Shown: positions 1 to 8,122 of the stretch, piece by piece
Numbering within the stretch: position 1 is the first letter of the stretch
How the letters are laid out: the number at the start of each line of letters is the position of its first letter
Assembly: GCF_022664455.2 (NCBI RefSeq)
Contig: NZ_JAKRKC020000002.1
Span: 1,674,001-1,738,000, forward strand
Length of the DNA: 64,000 bases
Origin: Actinomadura luzonensis
GTDB taxonomy: Bacteria > Actinomycetota > Actinomycetes > Streptosporangiales > Streptosporangiaceae
Direction of reading: 5' to 3'
Translations under genes and position numbers: made by a program
Notes under the pieces: generated by a model
What the model was told of the DNA's origin: nothing
What the model saw: only the letters and a program-made list of their open reading frames with translations
Database searches by the model: none

Positions 1-86
1 CTGGTGAGAGTAGACTCTTATTTGGGAGTTGACTAGCAAAATGCTCCGAGTGGACGTCCGAGCCCGGGCAGCCCGAGAATGCGGGC

Positions 87-716
87 ATGAGCGAGGGACC
101 CGGGCTGCGGGAGCGGAAGAAGGCCAGGACCAGGGCGCTGATCCAGAAGGAGGCGCTGCGGCTGTTCCGGGCGCAGGGCTACGCGGCGACGACCGTCGAG
201 CAGATCGCGGAGGCCGCCGAGGTGGCGCCCAGCACCGTGTTCCGCTATTTCCCGACGAAGGAGGACCTGGTGCTGGTCGACCAGTACCCGCCCTTCGCCG
301 AGGCGCTGCGGGCCGCGCCGCCCGAGCTCAACCCCGTCCAGGCCGTACGGTTCGCGTTGCGCGCCGTGCTCGGGGCGCAGACGCCGGAGGAGCGCGAGGA
401 CGGCCTGGAACGGGAACGGCTCATGTTCACCGTGCCCGAGCTGTGGGCGGCGAGCCTGGAGAACATCCGCGGCGTGCTCGCCGGGCTGCGCGCGGAGCTG
501 GCCGCCCGCGAGGGCCGCGACCCCGGCGACCCCGAGCTGCGCAACGTCACCGGGGCGGTGGCCGGCGTGCTGATAGCGTTGTGGTTCGACTGGGCCGCCG
601 ACCCCGCCCTGGACGTGCCCGCCGAGTTCGACAGGGCCCTCGCCCACCTCGGCGCGGGCCTGCCGGTCGCCCGTCAGGCCGGGCCGGGGGAGCCGCCGGG
701 GGAGGCGCCGGGGTAG
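87..716 (+). CDS. TetR/AcrR family transcriptional regulator
   Basis: A 209-residue protein with an N-terminal TetR helix-turn-helix at about residues 8-55 (ATTVEQIAEAAEVAPSTVFR followed by YFPTKEDLV). The C-terminal ligand-binding region ends in a Pro/Gly-rich tail. TetR proteins usually repress nearby or divergent genes and release DNA when a small ligand binds. The ATG follows GAGAAT by 7 nt, so a leaderless transcript is possible; no clear Shine-Dalgarno is visible. The 3' end overlaps the convergent acyl-CoA synthetase gene by 43 bp. It may regulate the acyl-CoA synthetase/LLM unit, whose promoter carries a palindrome at 3289-3304. The target and ligand are not shown by sequence. Confidence 0.9.
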   Translation: MSEGPGLRERKKARTRALIQKEALRLFRAQGYAATTVEQIAEAAEVAPSTVFRYFPTKEDLVLVDQYPPFAEALRAAPPELNPVQAVRFALRAVLGAQTPEEREDGLERERLMFTVPELWAASLENIRGVLAGLRAELAAREGRDPGDPELRNVTGAVAGVLIALWFDWAADPALDVPAEFDRALAHLGAGLPVARQAGPGEPPGEAPG

Positions 717-2185
717 TTGCCGCCGCCGTGGGCGGCGTCGAGCGCGTCGTAGTCCGGGGTGAAGCCGCGCTTCGGGATCTCGTCCGCGAACACCACCTCA
801 CGCGGCTTCTTGTACGACGCGACCTGGCCCTTCACGTGCTCGACCAGCTCCGCGGGCGTCGCTGCCGCCCCCTGCCTCAGCACCACGACGGCCTTGACCG
901 CCTGGTGCCAGTCCGGGTCCGGAACGCCGATGACGGCGGCGTCGGCCACCGCCGGGTGCGTCTTGAGGGCGCGCTCGACCTCGGCCGGGTAGACGTTCTC
1001 GGCCCCGGACTTGATCATGCGCAGCTTGGGGCCGATGAAGGTGATCGTGCCGTCGGGCTCGCGGCGGCCGAGGTCGCCGGTGTGGTGCCAGCCGTTCCGC
1101 AGCTTTTCCGCATTTAAGTCGGGCCGGGCGAAATATCCGGAGAAGAGGGTCTTGCCGCGGGCGCAGATCTCGCCCACCTCGCCCGCCGGCAGCTCGGCGT
1201 CGTCCGGCCCCATGATCCGCACCTGCGCCAGCGGCGACGGCCGCCCCGCGAGCCCGGCCCCGCCCTCCGCCAGCCCCAGGAAGGTCAGCATCCCGCCCAC
1301 CTCGGTCTGCCCGTACCCGCCCATCCTGGACCGGCACCACGGCGAGTCGTCCACCGTGATCATCGCGTTCCACTCGTCGGAGGCGGCTACGAAGCGCAGC
1401 GAGGACAGGTCGTACTTGCCGCCCGCGTTCGCCTTCACCACCGCGTCGATCATCGGCCCGAACAGGAACGCCTGCGTCACCTTCTCGGCGTCGACCAGCC
1501 GGCACACCTCCTCCGGGTCGAAGGCGGGGGTGAAGACGTTCGTGCCGCCGATCTGCAGGGTCGCCAGGCAGAACATCATCGTCCCGACGTGGAAGAGCGG
1601 CCCGTTGTTGAGGAAGGTGAAGCCGGGCTCCATCTGCCGGACGACCAGCAGCGACGTGGCGTGCGCGACCAGCGCGGCGCTGCTGAGCAGGGCCGCGTTC
1701 GGGCGACCCGCGAAGGCGGCGGTGTAGAGCGCGAGCACCGGCTCGGTGTCGGCGACCTGCGCGAACTCCCGGACCGGCCCGCCCGCGACGAGCCCCTCGT
1801 AGTCCGCCCCGGCCCGGACCCAGCCCGGCCCGGCGAGCGCGGCGACGGTGTCGGAGGGCTCCCAGACGACGAGCGACGGGGCGAGATCGTGGAGCACGAA
1901 GCGCAGCTCGTCCGCGGACTGCCGCCAGTTCGCCGGGCAGAAGACGGCGCCGAGGCGGCTGCAGGCGAGCAGCAGCTCCAGGACGGCGTGCGCGTTCTGG
2001 CCGAGCCACAACACCCGGTCGCCGGCGCCGACGCCGCGCCCGGCGAGCGCGCTGGCCAGCCTGGTCACGCGGTCGTCCAGCTCCGGGTACGTGAGCCGCA
2101 CGTCCCCGTCCACCACCGCCGTCGTCTGCGGGCGGCTGCGGGCGTGCTCGGCGAGGACGTCGGACAGGGACAGGCTGTGGATCAT
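674..2185 (-). CDS. AMP-binding acyl-CoA synthetase-like protein with degenerate motifs
   Basis: A 503-residue member of the ANL (acyl-CoA synthetase/ligase) superfamily, which activates carboxylic acids to acyl-adenylates and then CoA thioesters. The fold motifs are present: YGQTEVGG, HTGDLGRREPDGTITFIG, and the hinge region KLRMIKSGAENVYPAEVE. The phosphate-binding loop, normally TSGTTGxPKG, reads YTAAFAGRPNAALLS. The C-terminal motif that normally carries the catalytic Gly-Lys reads IPKRGFTPDYDALD, without the usual TxxGK. It may therefore be a divergent ligase subfamily or have altered chemistry. It follows the LLM oxidoreductase gene by 25 nt and is probably co-transcribed with it. A FadD3-like role in steroid catabolism is possible but not supported by close similarity. 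Confidence 0.82.
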   Translation of the reverse strand: MIHSLSLSDVLAEHARSRPQTTAVVDGDVRLTYPELDDRVTRLASALAGRGVGAGDRVLWLGQNAHAVLELLLACSRLGAVFCPANWRQSADELRFVLHDLAPSLVVWEPSDTVAALAGPGWVRAGADYEGLVAGGPVREFAQVADTEPVLALYTAAFAGRPNAALLSSAALVAHATSLLVVRQMEPGFTFLNNGPLFHVGTMMFCLATLQIGGTNVFTPAFDPEEVCRLVDAEKVTQAFLFGPMIDAVVKANAGGKYDLSSLRFVAASDEWNAMITVDDSPWCRSRMGGYGQTEVGGMLTFLGLAEGGAGLAGRPSPLAQVRIMGPDDAELPAGEVGEICARGKTLFSGYFARPDLNAEKLRNGWHHTGDLGRREPDGTITFIGPKLRMIKSGAENVYPAEVERALKTHPAVADAAVIGVPDPDWHQAVKAVVVLRQGAAATPAELVEHVKGQVASYKKPREVVFADEIPKRGFTPDYDALDAAHGGGNYPGASPGGSPGPA

Positions 2186-2210
2186 CGTCAGCTCCCGGGG
2201 GGTGGGGGCG

Positions 2211-3266
2211 CTACTGGAAGGCGGGCATGACTTCCGCCGCGAAGAACCGCATGACGCGCTTCATGTCCGCGAGCGGCATGGGGCGGGTGCTGCCGAAGTC
2301 GCAGAGCAGGTTCGTGAAGCCGGCGTCCCTGAGCAGCGTGACCTGCTCGACGACCCGCGCCGGGTCCCCGATGACCTCCAGCTGCTCCCACCGGAAGTCG
2401 GCCGAGACGGCGCCGCCCTTGAGGTAACGGTCCTGGTAGTACTCGAAGCCCTGCGCGGCCCGGCCCGTCCTGGGGTCGATCGGGGCGCTGCGCTCGTTGA
2501 AGATGCGCGATCGGTCGAACGACGCCTCGAACCGCGCCTGGTCCTCGCGCGCCTGCTCCAGGGTGGGGGCGACGTACACGCTGCGGGCCACGACCAGCTC
2601 GGCCCCGTCCGGGTGCCCGGCCCGCGCCGCCGTCTCCCGCCACGTCTCGGCCGCCTTGACGACCTTCCTGAACGGCGCCGCCGGGTCGGCCAGGATGGGC
2701 AGGCCGCGCTCGGCGTACATGGTGACGGTCTCGGGGGAGACCGCCGCGACGTGCAGCGGCGGATGGGGGTCCTGCACGGGCCGCGGCACCAGCGACACCT
2801 CGGCCCCGGTCCGGTAGAACTTCCCCTCGTGCTGGTACGCCGCCCGCGTCCAGAGCCCGACGATCACCTCCAGGGCCTCGTTGAACCGGTCGCGCGCCTC
2901 GGCCAGGTCGATGCCGAACCCTTCGAACTCGAAGCTCTGGTACCCGCGCCCGATGCCGAGATCCAGCCGCCCGCCGGACAACACGTCCACCTGCGCGGCC
3001 TCCTCGGCCACGTGGACGGGGTTGTGCAGGGGCAGGACGACGATCCCGGTGCCGAGCCGCAGCCGCTCGGTGCGGGCGGCGGCGTGGGCGAGCATGGTGA
3101 ACAGGTTGGGGACGACGCCGTAGTCGCGGAAGTGGTGCTCGGCCAGCCGCACCCCGTCGAACCCCAGCTCCTCGGCCAGCTCGATGAGCTCCAGGTGGTA
3201 GTCGTAGACGTCCTTGAAGCTCTGGCCGTCGAAGCGGTGGAAGAGGTGGAAGGTCGAGAACTTCAT
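2211..3266 (-). CDS. LLM-class flavin-dependent oxidoreductase
   Basis: A 351-residue luciferase-like monooxygenase family protein, expected to use FMN or F420 in a TIM-barrel fold. Typical features are the N-terminal strand MKFSTFHLFHRFDGQSF, the VRLAEHHF segment, LRLGTGIVVLPLHNPVHVAE and DVLSGGRLDLGIGRGYQSFE. Length is usual for the family. It is the first gene of a two-gene unit with the acyl-CoA synthetase-like gene. A CCAAGCG-CT-CGCTTGG palindrome lies 22 nt upstream of the start and is the likely control site. The substrate is unknown; pairing with a CoA ligase and a TetR-type operator suggests oxidation of a fatty, steroid or aromatic acid. Confidence 0.88.
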   Translation of the reverse strand: MKFSTFHLFHRFDGQSFKDVYDYHLELIELAEELGFDGVRLAEHHFRDYGVVPNLFTMLAHAAARTERLRLGTGIVVLPLHNPVHVAEEAAQVDVLSGGRLDLGIGRGYQSFEFEGFGIDLAEARDRFNEALEVIVGLWTRAAYQHEGKFYRTGAEVSLVPRPVQDPHPPLHVAAVSPETVTMYAERGLPILADPAAPFRKVVKAAETWRETAARAGHPDGAELVVARSVYVAPTLEQAREDQARFEASFDRSRIFNERSAPIDPRTGRAAQGFEYYQDRYLKGGAVSADFRWEQLEVIGDPARVVEQVTLLRDAGFTNLLCDFGSTRPMPLADMKRVMRFFAAEVMPAFQ

Positions 3267-3288
3267 GCGGCGGCCCCTCGGAGGTAAA

Positions 3289-3304
3289 CCAAGCGCTCGC
3301 TTGG
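3289..3304. promoter_or_regulatory. Palindromic TetR-type operator upstream of LLM/acyl-CoA synthetase unit
   Basis: CCAAGCGCTCGCTTGG is a perfect inverted repeat with 7-bp arms (CCAAGCG / CGCTTGG) and a 2-bp centre. It lies 22 nt upstream of the LLM start, where a repressor would block transcription. It resembles the KstR2 half-sites (CAAG / CTTG) but with wider spacing. It matches the site at 56641-56656 (CCTAACGCTTGCTTGG) at 13 of 16 positions. The binding protein is inferred, not shown. Confidence 0.6.
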
Positions 3305-3740
3305 GAGCGTATCACGTCGCCGCCTGGAAGCGTGGCCATCCGCCTGGGGCTCCGCCTCCTTCTGCAAGCAACCCACCCGTAGCCCGATCACCGGGTGGGC
3401 CGGCTGGAGCCCGCCCTCAAAGGGCCTCGCTGACGCTCGGACGCCCTCCTAGGGGATCGGGGCTCTGCCCCGATCCCCGGGCGAGAGGGCCTGCCGGCCC
3501 CCTCGCGCTCCCCCGCGACCTGGGCACTGGGGGCACCGGTGTGCGGAAGGGCCGGTCACAGTCGGCACAGAGTTGCCCGGCGACCGGCGGGGCTTGTCGG
3601 GTCAGTGACAACGGGATCGACGTCGTCGTCCAGTGCCCGGCCCGGCGTTCGGGGAGGATCTGTGCCAGGGGCCGCCAGATCTCGGGCCGTCCCGATGGCC
3701 CTCCATGAATACTCGAAGGGCTTTCCGGTCGTCGTCTGGG
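3305..3740. other. Intergenic region without a recognisable gene
   Basis: No reading frame here has a recognisable protein family, and no tRNA-like cloverleaf was found by eye. It holds strong GC-rich hairpins (see 3452-3478), plus a second imperfect one near 3481-3507 (GAGAGGGCC ... GGCCCCCTC). It probably contains the 3' region of the DUF397 unit and the far upstream part of the LLM promoter. Confidence 0.5.
3452..3478. repeat. 12-bp perfect hairpin (REP-like or terminator)
   Basis: GGGGATCGGGGC (3452-3463), a TCT loop, then GCCCCGATCCCC (3467-3478) form a perfect 12-bp stem. There is no following T-tract. It lies downstream of the DUF397 gene (minus strand), so it may act as a GC-hairpin terminator or as a copy of a dispersed palindromic element of the genome. 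Confidence 0.55.
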
Positions 3741-3965
3741 TCAGAAGTCGAACTCGCCGTCCTTGGCGCCGGAGACGAAGGCGCGGAAGACGCTGCCGCG
3801 TACCACCCAGGGAGCCAGCTCGGGCTGCTCGGTGTCCCGGATGCCGACACGGTCGCCGCTCAGCGGGGCGACCTCGATGCAGTCGCCGCCGTCTGCGCCG
3901 CTGTAGGAGGCTTTCCGCCATTCTGCCTGTCGGAGTTCCGCGGCCAGTTCGTCATCGTTTCTCAT
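3741..3965 (-). CDS. DUF397 domain protein
   Basis: A 74-residue protein with the DUF397 signature: WRKASYSGADGGDCIEVAPL, then VGIRDT, then WVVRGSVFRAFVSGAKDGEF. Members are common in mycelial actinomycetes next to DUF5753-type XRE regulators, and several pairs affect development or antibiotic production. Here the start overlaps the end of the upstream XRE gene by 14 nt, so the two are translationally coupled. A decayed second copy lies at 8826-8952. Confidence 0.9.
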   Translation of the reverse strand: MRNDDELAAELRQAEWRKASYSGADGGDCIEVAPLSGDRVGIRDTEQPELAPWVVRGSVFRAFVSGAKDGEFDF

Positions 3966-4773
3966 GCATCACCATCTTCTCGCGTATCGCTTCGGCGGTC
4001 TCGTTCACAGGTCGGGCGTATGACCGTATGGCGTCGAATCTGAGACTAACTCTGCGGACCCGGTCAGCGCGATCCGTCATCTCGCCGTCGGATGCGGTAT
4101 CCAGATACACCGCATCCGGGCCGTTGAGTTGCTGAGCGATCACGAATCCACCGAGAAAACCGATCGTGGGGACGGCCGCCATCGGAACGACTTGCAGAGT
4201 GATGCAGGGGTGTGCCAGGAGCATCAGGAGATGTTCCAGTTGCTCCCGCATCACCTCCGCGCCGCCGATGGGGCGGGCAAGGACGCCTTCGTCGATCACT
4301 GCGGCATACAAAGGAGGTTCGGGCCGCTCGAACACCATCTGTCTGCTGAGTCGGCCCTCGGCGATCTCCTCCACCCGTTGATCGGTGATGCCCGGCTGCC
4401 CGCGCAGAATCGCGCGCGCATAGTTTCTGGTCTGCAGGAGCCCTGGTACCACGAGCGGTTGCCAGGTGCGCAGGCTGTGGGCGTTGGCCTCGATCCTGGG
4501 CCATTGGCGGAACCAGTTGGGTCCCGTTCTCAGTACCAGTGGGAGGAGGCGGAGCAGGTCGCCCTGCAGGCCGAGGAGTCCTTCCACCTGCTCCGTGAAG
4601 TCCCACTGCGGAGTGCGTTTGGCATTCTCGATCTGACTGACCAGGCTTTTGCTCACGTGCGTATAGTCCGCGATCGCCTCCTGCGTCACGCCCCTTTCCT
4701 CTCTCAGCCTTCTCAACTCGGCTCCGAAAAGCGCGAGAGGGCTTGCTCCTGGATCCAAGTCGCTGGCGCCCAT
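3952..4773 (-). CDS. XRE family regulator with DUF5753 domain
   Basis: A 273-residue protein (from the ATG at 4773). It has an N-terminal Cro/CI helix-turn-helix at about residues 14-70 (LRRLREERGVTQEAIADYTH then VSKSLVSQIENAKRTP) followed by a DUF5753 domain (QPLVVPGLLQTRNYARAILR, later GGFVIAQQLNGPDAVYLDT). A GTG at 4806 would add 11 residues. Downstream DUF397 overlaps its end. Upstream, at about 4790-4827, sits GTTCAC ... GTGAAC, a possible autoregulatory site. Such pairs are thought to form regulator-antagonist modules; the signal and targets here are unknown. Confidence 0.92.
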   Translation of the reverse strand: MGASDLDPGASPLALFGAELRRLREERGVTQEAIADYTHVSKSLVSQIENAKRTPQWDFTEQVEGLLGLQGDLLRLLPLVLRTGPNWFRQWPRIEANAHSLRTWQPLVVPGLLQTRNYARAILRGQPGITDQRVEEIAEGRLSRQMVFERPEPPLYAAVIDEGVLARPIGGAEVMREQLEHLLMLLAHPCITLQVVPMAAVPTIGFLGGFVIAQQLNGPDAVYLDTASDGEMTDRADRVRRVSLRFDAIRSYARPVNETAEAIREKMVMHEKR

Positions 4774-4972
4774 CGACGCATCACCGATCCGTTCACAAGT
4801 ACACACACATCCGTGAACCCGAGGTGTGCGGCAAGTGTGCTACTCGCCGACTACTAAAAGTAGCCGTCATGGGCCAGCCTGGGAGAGTCTTCGAGCGACA
4901 TCGCTCGGGCCCAAGTTCACAGCGCGATTGATGCTGTTGACGGCTGGGCGAAAGGGTTCATGAGAGGTGGTG

Positions 4973-5425
4973 ATGCAAATGCCGACTAATGCCGTTTTTC
5001 TAGATTCTCGGGTGGTGGGTGTCTGGAGACTCATGACGCTCGGCCGCACTGCTGAGTCCCTGCGACTCGCCCGGGAGACGGTCGGTCTCTGGCTGGCGGA
5101 TGGTCCTCAGGAGGTCCGGGACGACGCCGCCCTGATCGTCTCGGAACTGGTGACGAACGTGCTCCGGCACGTGCCGGGTGGCGTTCATCGTGACTGGGTG
5201 GACGTGCGGCTCGGTCGCGGACGGGGCTTCGTGCGGCTGGAGGTCGTGGATCCAGGTACCGACCTGTCCGGCCCGGAGCTCGGCGAGGACGATCTCCTGT
5301 CCGAGTCGGGCCGGGGGCTTCGTCTCGTAGCGGGTCTGGCCGTGCGCTGCGGCACGTGGCGTACCGGTGACGGCTGCCGCGTCGTCCGGGCTGATCTGGC
5401 GTGGCCTGGCGCGGGTACGCCGTGA
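4973..5425 (+). CDS. RsbW/SpoIIAB-type ATP-binding protein (HATPase_c)
   Basis: A 150-residue protein with a GHKL ATPase fold: N-box ALIVSELVTNVLRHVP, G1 box VVDPGTD and G2-like GRGLRLVAGLA. Stand-alone GHKL proteins of this type act as serine kinases or anti-sigma/anti-regulator factors in actinomycetes. GAGAGG lies just before the ATG at 4973; GTG codons at 4967 and 4970 are alternatives. It is divergent from the XRE/DUF397 pair, a common actinomycete arrangement. Its stop overlaps the next small gene (GTGA). Confidence 0.88.
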   Translation: MQMPTNAVFLDSRVVGVWRLMTLGRTAESLRLARETVGLWLADGPQEVRDDAALIVSELVTNVLRHVPGGVHRDWVDVRLGRGRGFVRLEVVDPGTDLSGPELGEDDLLSESGRGLRLVAGLAVRCGTWRTGDGCRVVRADLAWPGAGTP

Positions 5426-5652
5426 CGTACCGCTGGCGACCGTACGTCGCGCGCGGGCTGTTGCGGGTGGTCGAGGCGTCGCGCTGCGAGAGGTACGTCC
5501 TGTGCTACGAGGAGGGCGAGTTCTTCGTCCTGCGCCGGGCCGCTGGCACTGCTGTCTGCGAGGAGGCCGTCCGCGGCGGCTTCGCTGCGGCGTCCAGCGC
5601 ATGGGTGTGGCTGACCAGGGCGTGCTGCCTGATCTGCGGGCCGGGTGGGTGA
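5422..5652 (+). CDS. Small hypothetical protein coupled to the GHKL ATPase
   Basis: A 76-residue protein, not recognised. The GTG at 5422 overlaps the TGA of the upstream ATPase gene, which argues for translational coupling and for this start over the in-frame GTG at 5401. It is rich in Arg, Cys and aromatic residues (ERYVLCYEEGEFFVLRR; TRACCLICG), with four Cys in the C-terminal two thirds. No signal peptide is visible. It may be a partner of the ATPase. Confidence 0.6.
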   Translation: MTYRWRPYVARGLLRVVEASRCERYVLCYEEGEFFVLRRAAGTAVCEEAVRGGFAAASSAWVWLTRACCLICGPGG

Positions 5653-5758
5653 CGCGCGGGCCTGTGAGGGTGAGCGCCGGCCGTCCCCCCGATGCGGGGT
5701 GGGATGCTTCGGTTCGTGTCTGAGACTTCTCTGCACCAACAGAACCGTTAGTGCAAGT

Positions 5759-6295
5759 TCACAGAACCTCATTCTTGAGCAGGGAGCCGACCCATGCATC
5801 CACCCGGATTCCTCGGTGGAGAAGTCGCTTCCGGAGCGTGGCCTCCACGGTGAAGCCTGCCTTCTCTGCAACCCGGCGGGAAGCCAGGTTCCCTACTTCA
5901 GCTCGCCACTCGATCAGTTCCAAGCCGTGGGCGCGGAAGGCCCATCGACACACGGCTCGCACCGCGTCAGTCGCAACGCCACGTCCGCGCGCTTTCGGAT
6001 CAACCCAGTATCCGATCTCAGCCGTGCCCGGCGCGCTCAACCCCACCCCCACGCGGCCCAGGCGTTCTCCCGTGGACGCTTCCTCAGCGAGGAACTCCAG
6101 ACGCTGCCCACTCTGTCCGCCGGCGATGGCCAACTGCTCGACAAAGAAAGCCGCGTCTTCCATGCGGTAGGGCGACGGCAACTCCACGAAGTGCTGCAAC
6201 GCCGGATCCAGGGACACCTCATGAACCCACGGGATGTCCGCCAGCGTAAACGGTCGCAGGGCAAGCGAGCCTGCTGTGATCACATCTCGTTCCAT
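5759..6295 (-). CDS. GNAT family N-acetyltransferase
   Basis: A 178-residue RimJ/RimL-like acetyltransferase. The start LRPFTLADIPWVHEVSLDP is typical. The acetyl-CoA loop is PKARGRGVATDAVRAVC (R/Q-x-x-G-x-G/A type), followed by NLASRRVAEKAGF. These enzymes transfer acetyl groups to protein N-termini or small amines. The ATG at 6295 (MERDVI) was chosen over a TTG at 6331. The substrate cannot be read from the sequence. Confidence 0.88.
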   Translation of the reverse strand: MERDVITAGSLALRPFTLADIPWVHEVSLDPALQHFVELPSPYRMEDAAFFVEQLAIAGGQSGQRLEFLAEEASTGERLGRVGVGLSAPGTAEIGYWVDPKARGRGVATDAVRAVCRWAFRAHGLELIEWRAEVGNLASRRVAEKAGFTVEATLRKRLLHRGIRVDAWVGSLLKNEVL

Positions 6296-6399
6296 GGCGC
6301 GATCTTCGCCAGCCGACCCACAGGCGCGCAATTCAATAACAGTCGAGGCGAGGGACAGGTGGGCGAGGCGAGCTCGATTCGATGCACTCGGGTCGCGGC

Positions 6400-6863
6400 A
6401 TGAGCACCGCGACGAAGATCGAATGGACCGAGGTCACGTGGAACCCGACCACGGGCTGCGACCGGATTTCGCCCGGTTGCGACGACTGCTATGCGTTGAC
6501 GCTGGCCAAACGGCTCAAGGCGATGGGGCAGGCAAAGTACCAGCGGGACGGTGATCCGCGGACCAGTGGCCCGGGGTTTGACGTCACCCTCCACGAGGAC
6601 GCGCTCTCCGAGCCGTTGCGGTGGCGGAAGCCGGGGCTCTACCCTCCCTCGACCTCACCGGCATTGACTGGGTCATTGCCGGAGGTGAAAGCGGCCCCGG
6701 CCACCGCCCGCTGGACCTCGACTGGGTCCGCGACCTCCGCGACCGCTGCGTCGACCAGGGCGTCAGCTTCTTCTTTAAGCAGGTTGGCGGGCTGACGCCC
6801 AAGAGCGGCGGCCGCGAACTGGACGGCCGCACATGGGACGAAATGCCGGGCGATCATTCATGA
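6400..6863 (+). pseudogene. DUF5131 (phage Gp37/Gp68 family) gene with internal deletion
   Basis: The N-terminal part is intact: IEWTEVTWNPTTGCDRISPG CDDCYA through EPLRWRKP (6400-6635). The C-terminal part is also clear, but in another frame: LPSLDLTGIDWVIAGGESGP through GRTWDEMPG (about 6642-6863). In family members these blocks are separated by roughly 100 residues that include the SMSDLFH and CEPLLGP regions; only the end of that segment remains. The junction at about 6635-6645 therefore shows a deletion of about 300 bp that also broke the frame. The family carries a radical-SAM-like Cys motif and is often phage-borne. Confidence 0.8.
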
Positions 6864-6895
6864 AATGGACACAATGCCAGGTGTCCCAGTTGCCT

Positions 6896-7906
6896 TCAGC
6901 ACAAGGCCGGGGGGCCGTCGCCTTCGCCGATAGGTGCTGGTCCGAGGGCCTCAATGATCCTATCTGGCGAGGTAGCAAGCTGGGGGCTGTGGTTGAGCAG
7001 CAGCTGCTGCTTGGCCGTCAACTGGAACACGGTCAAAACCCCGCTCATCTTCACGATCAATATCGCCCCGACCCGGATCACCGCATCCTTGTCACTGCTA
7101 TTCAAGGCCGCGATGACCGGCCCCAGATTCTGCAGCAACTTTGCAGTGACGTCCGCATCCTGAGCGAGTACCAGGCGTGTTTCGGCGGCGTGTGCCGCGA
7201 CCAACGCGGCCTCGCGCCCTGCAGGAGAACGCGCGAATTTCTCCGCCACAGCCCGCATTCGGCGGAACCACGATCCGATGACCGGATCGTCACGGTTCTC
7301 GATCCGCAAGCCCGCCGCAGCCAACAGATCTTCGACCGTTGCCTCGACCTGCTCGTGGATACTCTCGTCGGACAGGTAGATCGTGACCGGCAACATCGAC
7401 GAGGCCACGTCCGCAGTGACATCCTGCTGACCCGAAGCGTCGGCTCCGATGGAAGGCCGTGGCCGCACGTTAAAACCATCGGCCTGGCCCTGCACAACAT
7501 CGGCGACGACATCGCCGCGGGCCGTCCCCGGGCCGCCGACTCGCCCCAGAAACAATTCACCCAGAACTCCCGTGAGGATCCGGCGTATGTCGTGCTCAGT
7601 GTGGACCTGCGCCGCCTGGATCTCCACCGTCTGACCACCAGTAGACGTGACCTCGATCGTGATACCCCTGCGGCGAGTCGACAGCCAGGCTACGAGGGTT
7701 CTGACGAAGGCCTTGATAACGGAATCGGAGACGAGGCTAACCACCAAGGAAGTCGGCGCAAGTTCCTCTGGCGTCGTTCCGAGCGGGGAGAACACAACGG
7801 CCCCCGACAGACCCGGCTCATCATGCAACCACTGCCGAAACGAATCGCGATCTGCTTCGTCGACGTCGCCGACCAGAGCAAGCTGAACCGCCGCACCCTC
7901 AGCCAT
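6896..7906 (-). CDS. EACC1-like N-terminal domain protein of unknown function
   Basis: A 336-residue protein. The start at 7906 is preceded by a strong GGAGGAGGG. Residues about 5-110 look like the effector-associated constant component EACC1: QLALVGDVDEADRDSFRQWL, then VVSLVSDSVIKAFVRTLVAW L, then STRRRGITIEVTSTGGQTVE. EACC1 is described in actinobacterial conflict/NTPase systems as a small partner of effectors. A linker follows, then a second conserved-looking block at about 175-320 (TIYLSDESIHEQVEATVEDL; DPVIGSWFRRMRA; AKLLQNLGPVIAALNSSDKD) that I cannot assign. No TM segment is obvious. No NTPase or caspase partner lies next to it; the neighbours are decayed genes and an antitoxin-like gene. 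Confidence 0.75.
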   Translation of the reverse strand: MAEGAAVQLALVGDVDEADRDSFRQWLHDEPGLSGAVVFSPLGTTPEELAPTSLVVSLVSDSVIKAFVRTLVAWLSTRRRGITIEVTSTGGQTVEIQAAQVHTEHDIRRILTGVLGELFLGRVGGPGTARGDVVADVVQGQADGFNVRPRPSIGADASGQQDVTADVASSMLPVTIYLSDESIHEQVEATVEDLLAAAGLRIENRDDPVIGSWFRRMRAVAEKFARSPAGREAALVAAHAAETRLVLAQDADVTAKLLQNLGPVIAALNSSDKDAVIRVGAILIVKMSGVLTVFQLTAKQQLLLNHSPQLATSPDRIIEALGPAPIGEGDGPPALC

Positions 7907-8000
7907 CGAACCCTCCTCCGAAGTCCACGATGCCGACCATCCTCCCGGCTGACGTACAGCTTGGCCACGATCCAGTTCAAGAATGCAAGGCTTGCGAGCC

Positions 8001-8102
8001 ATGTCCAAGATTGCGGCAGCCGGCCAGGCCGTGGGCTACAACGTCAATGCCTTCGCCATCGACTGGGACGCCCGCCAGGCCACCTGCGAGGTGCATCGTG
8101 AC
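8001..8102 (+). mobile_element. Possible transposase fragment (IS1182-like)
   Basis: The stretch translates as AAAGQAVGYNVNAFAIDWDA RQATC. This resembles the segment of IS1182-family transposases in which a hydrophobic strand and D-W-x-x-x-x-x-T/V-C precede P-x-G-K. The similarity stops after the Cys, and no ends or other transposase parts were found. If real, it is a short remnant between the EACC1 and antitoxin-like genes and fits a decayed accessory region. Confidence 0.3.
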
Positions 8103-8122
8103 GCGATCTCCGCGCTTCGGGC

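Noticed and set aside
9..37. Imperfect inverted repeat TAGACTC ... GAGTTGACTA before the first TetR gene as an operator.
   Set aside because: The arms match only partly and the upstream sequence is cut off by the window, so symmetry and position relative to a promoter cannot be judged.
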